From Levilactobacillus brevis (GTDB lineage Bacteria; Bacillota; Bacilli; Lactobacillales; Lactobacillaceae): DNA of 64,000 nt. Position numbers and translations under genes: made by a program. The notes beneath the pieces were generated by a model. It was not told where the DNA came from, did not search any database, and saw only the letters and a program-made list of their open reading frames with translations. The stretch spans positions 1-64,000 of the forward strand of contig CP032931.1 in the NCBI GenBank assembly GCA_003666485.1, read 5' to 3'. This document shows, piece after piece, positions 62,163 through 64,000 of this stretch (the stretch's first letter is position 1; every line of letters starts with the position of its first letter).

Positions 62163-62543
62163 TCACATCACGGCACTATCTCCAGCCAAATACCGTTCCA
62201 ACTTATGATCAATCACCTTCAGCTGCTCCTGCTTATCAGCAATCGCAGCGATAACGCGTTGGCGTTGTTCGCGCATTAAGGCAATACGCTGGGGTAAGCT
62301 GCTATCACCTTCACGCACCAAGGCGGTGTAGTGTTGCAATTCAGCGATCGACATGCCAGCTTCTCGTAAATAATGTAAGTTCGTGATCCAGTGGAGATCT
62401 TCCTCATCAAAGAGGCGTTGCTGATTTTTATTGCGTTTTTCTGGTGGTAATAAGCCACATTCTAAGTAATATCTGACGGTCCGAATCGTAACATTAGCAG
62501 TTTTCGCAAACTCACCGATCCGCATTAATTGATTATTGTTCAT
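62163..62543 (-). CDS. MerR-family regulator
   Basis: The 126-residue regulator has an N-terminal MerR wing-helix (MRIGEFAKTANVTIRTVRYYLECGLLPPEKRNKNQQRLFDEEDLHWI) and a dimerisation coiled coil (REQRQRVIAAIADKQEQLKVIDHKLERYL). I choose ATG 62543, preceded by GGGAGGTCAA; the longer frame has no such site. It is divergent from an SDR gene whose promoter has the 19-bp spacer typical of MerR activation. Similar pairs respond to electrophiles or toxic small molecules. Confidence 0.85.
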   Translation of the reverse strand: MNNNQLMRIGEFAKTANVTIRTVRYYLECGLLPPEKRNKNQQRLFDEEDLHWITNLHYLREAGMSIAELQHYTALVREGDSSLPQRIALMREQRQRVIAAIADKQEQLKVIDHKLERYLAGDSAVM

Positions 62544-62549
62544 TTTGAC

Positions 62550-62580
62550 TTGACCTCCCGTTACGTTAGGTTGATATAGT
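62550..62580 (+). promoter_or_regulatory. MerR-type promoter of the SDR gene
   Basis: TTGACC (62550-62555), 19-bp spacer, TATAGT (62575-62580). The dyad ACCTCCCGTTACGTTAGGT (62553-62571) is centred in the spacer. Confidence 0.8.
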
Positions 62581-62607
62581 AGACCCATCATAACAGAAAA
62601 GGAAGCT

Positions 62608-63324
62608 ATGGATATGACAAAGACATTAATTACTGGCGCTGATCGCGGAATGGGGTACGAATTGGCCCTAGAACTTGGCTTGAAAGGTCAGTATATCTAT
62701 GTGGGTTCTAGGAATCTAGCGCGGGGACAGGCTGCGGTTACCCAGCTCGAGGCTGCCGGTGTTCAAGCGCAGGCGGTACAGCTAGACGTGACCGATCATG
62801 AGTCAATCGTTGCCGCGAAAACGCGGATCAACGCTAATTTAGATATTCTCATCAACAATGCCGGGATTGCCGTTGATCATGAGACGAAGCCGTCAGAGCT
62901 GTCACTAGACGCGATTCGGCAGGATTTTAACGTGAATTATTTTGGCTTGATCGACGTCACGCAGGTCTTCTTACCACTTTTGAAGACGGCGCCGGCTGGC
63001 CGGATCATCAATGTCTCCAGCGCGGTAGGGTCACTGACTCTGGCCAGCGATGCCAATACCAGCATTCACAGCCTACAGGCATCTGGCTATCAGGCTTCTA
63101 AAGCGGCGGTCAATATGTTCACCGTAAAACTCGCCGCGGAACTTGAGGGAACGTCAGTCACGGTAAACGCGGTCAATCCTGGTTGGGTAGACACCAGTTT
63201 CGGTGGTGGAGGCGGCAATCGGACCGTTCAAGTTGGGGTAGCGCGGACTGTGGCCTTAGCCAGTGCTGATGTGTTAACTGATTCTGGCACATTTTCAGAT
63301 ATTGATGGTATCGTCCCTTGGTAA
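62608..63324 (+). CDS. Short-chain dehydrogenase/reductase
   Basis: The 238-residue (or 236 from ATG 62614) Rossmann oxidoreductase has the cofactor motif TGADRGMGYELA, the NNAGIA motif, the catalytic Ser in INVSSAVGSL, and YQASKAAVN with the catalytic Tyr and Lys. The second ATG has better spacing to AAAGGA. It resembles carbonyl-reductase-like SDRs that use NADPH. Probable target of the divergent MerR regulator. Confidence 0.88.
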   Translation: MDMTKTLITGADRGMGYELALELGLKGQYIYVGSRNLARGQAAVTQLEAAGVQAQAVQLDVTDHESIVAAKTRINANLDILINNAGIAVDHETKPSELSLDAIRQDFNVNYFGLIDVTQVFLPLLKTAPAGRIINVSSAVGSLTLASDANTSIHSLQASGYQASKAAVNMFTVKLAAELEGTSVTVNAVNPGWVDTSFGGGGGNRTVQVGVARTVALASADVLTDSGTFSDIDGIVPW

Positions 63325-63427
63325 GCCATACAAACCAGTCAAAGGCCTATACACTTACTAACGAATCTCAATGGAAATTTGTAACCGCCAAATGCAGGTA
63401 CTTAAGAAAAACGCAAAAAGTACCTGC

Positions 63428-64000
63428 TCAGGTTAAGTATTTTTCGAGAGCCTGTGGATCCAATACGTTAATGCCGTTTCCTGAAATCGTGATTAAATTT
63501 GCGTCCTTGAGTTTTTTGATGTTTCTGGACATATTGGTGGGATTGACAGCAATAAGAACAGCAATGTTTTTTTGCCGGATTGGGATTAAATTCCCGGTTG
63601 GCCGATGTTCCTTGAGATAGTAGGTCAAAAAGGACACGAGACGTTGCATGCCAGACTCGGTAATTAGTTGGCTGATATCATTTAAGTAGTAATCCATGTG
63701 ATTGAGGTAAGTCTGATTGAGTTGCTGACGTAAGGCCGGTTGCGTCTGGGCGTAATTAGACAATAGAGCACTGTCATAACACCATAACGTACTAGGCTGA
63801 ATAACACGAAAGAGTAACGTATCACGAGATTTCATTGATGCTGAGAATAGTGGTGGAAATAGGGTTTTCGGACCATAAGCGACTAGAGCATGCTCTCTGC
63901 CATCTTCCAGTAGCAACAATTCAATAACACGTCCAGTAACGATAAAATAGGTTTTATTTGTGAGTGAGACTTCATCATTTGCCATATATGTTTTTTGGAT
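63428..64000 (-). CDS. Crp/Fnr-family regulator (5' end outside window)
   Basis: The frame is open to the right edge. A cyclic-nucleotide-binding-like beta barrel (YFIVTGRVIELLLLEDGREHALVAYGP) is followed by the long dimer helix and a winged helix (IRQKNIAVLIAVNPTNMSRNIKKLKDANLITISGNGINVLD). About 190 residues are visible of a usual 210-230. No cysteine cluster for an iron-sulfur centre is visible in this part. The internal ATG at 63985 is probably not the start. The effector is unknown. Confidence 0.85.
   Translation of the reverse strand: MQKTYMANDEVSLTNKTYFIVTGRVIELLLLEDGREHALVAYGPKTLFPPLFSASMKSRDTLLFRVIQPSTLWCYDSALLSNYAQTQPALRQQLNQTYLNHMDYYLNDISQLITESGMQRLVSFLTYYLKEHRPTGNLIPIRQKNIAVLIAVNPTNMSRNIKKLKDANLITISGNGINVLDPQALEKYLT

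Noticed and set aside
1-64000. CRISPR array
   Set aside because: No regularly spaced repeat-spacer pattern seen; the only short tandem array (2707-2739) has 3-bp gaps.

Overview
The window is the replication-origin region of a low-to-mid G+C Firmicute of the family Lactobacillaceae. The gene order (dnaA, dnaN, yaaA, recF, gyrB, gyrA, rpsF-ssb-rpsR, gdpP-rplI-dnaC, walRK-yycHI-walJ-htrA, rlmH), three T-box leaders, lactobacillar codon use and G+C near 50% in the core genes fit a Levilactobacillus-type heterofermenter. The species is inference; the family is well supported. dnaA is cut by the left edge and a Crp/Fnr regulator by the right edge.

Layout. 1-11.5 kb: replication and core genes; oriC lies between dnaA and dnaN, with four DnaA boxes and DnaA-trio-like triplets. 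11.5-18.6 kb: a tandemly duplicated minus-strand unit, each copy being T-box leader, orphan OppA-like lipoprotein and cytosolic amidohydrolase, which suggests amino-acid-starvation-controlled peptide scavenging. 18.7-23.8 kb: a TipA/Mta-type MerR regulator carrying a perfect parS site, then gdpP, rplI and dnaC. 23.8-31.8 kb: two zinc alcohol dehydrogenases with patches of near-identical DNA, a flavodoxin-fold reductase, an MFS transporter and a third T-box/OppA gene, bracketed by two inverted copies of a structured ~180-bp repeat. Four parS-like sites lie between 14 and 27 kb. 31.8-44.5 kb: small membrane proteins, tRNA-Lys, the wal operon with an IS200/IS605 element placed between the apparent walJ promoter and walJ, htrA, a DnaA-box cluster and rlmH.

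44.5-58.1 kb is the most unusual part: a 13.5-kb cassette inserted exactly at the 3' end of rlmH, bounded by 17-bp direct repeats of TATCATAAGTGATGCGG. It carries a DUF927/Cch-like ATPase, a CcrA-like and a CcrB-like large serine recombinase, and a DUF1643 gene. This is the architecture and attachment site of staphylococcal cassette chromosome (SCC) elements, here in a lactobacillus. The cassette has no recognisable resistance gene. It carries small secreted and membrane proteins, two Mor-like regulators, an unknown large gene split by an IS982-type insertion, an IS1380-type element with clean target duplication, and a candidate small hydrophobic toxin. ccrB has a frameshift near its C-terminus, so mobility is doubtful.

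58.1-64 kb: accessory DNA next to the outer att site: an AIPR-type abortive-infection protein with a divergent XRE regulator, an IS30 remnant, a GNAT acetyltransferase, a frameshifted metallo-beta-lactamase-fold gene, a MerR/SDR divergent pair with a 19-bp-spacer promoter, and the Crp/Fnr gene.
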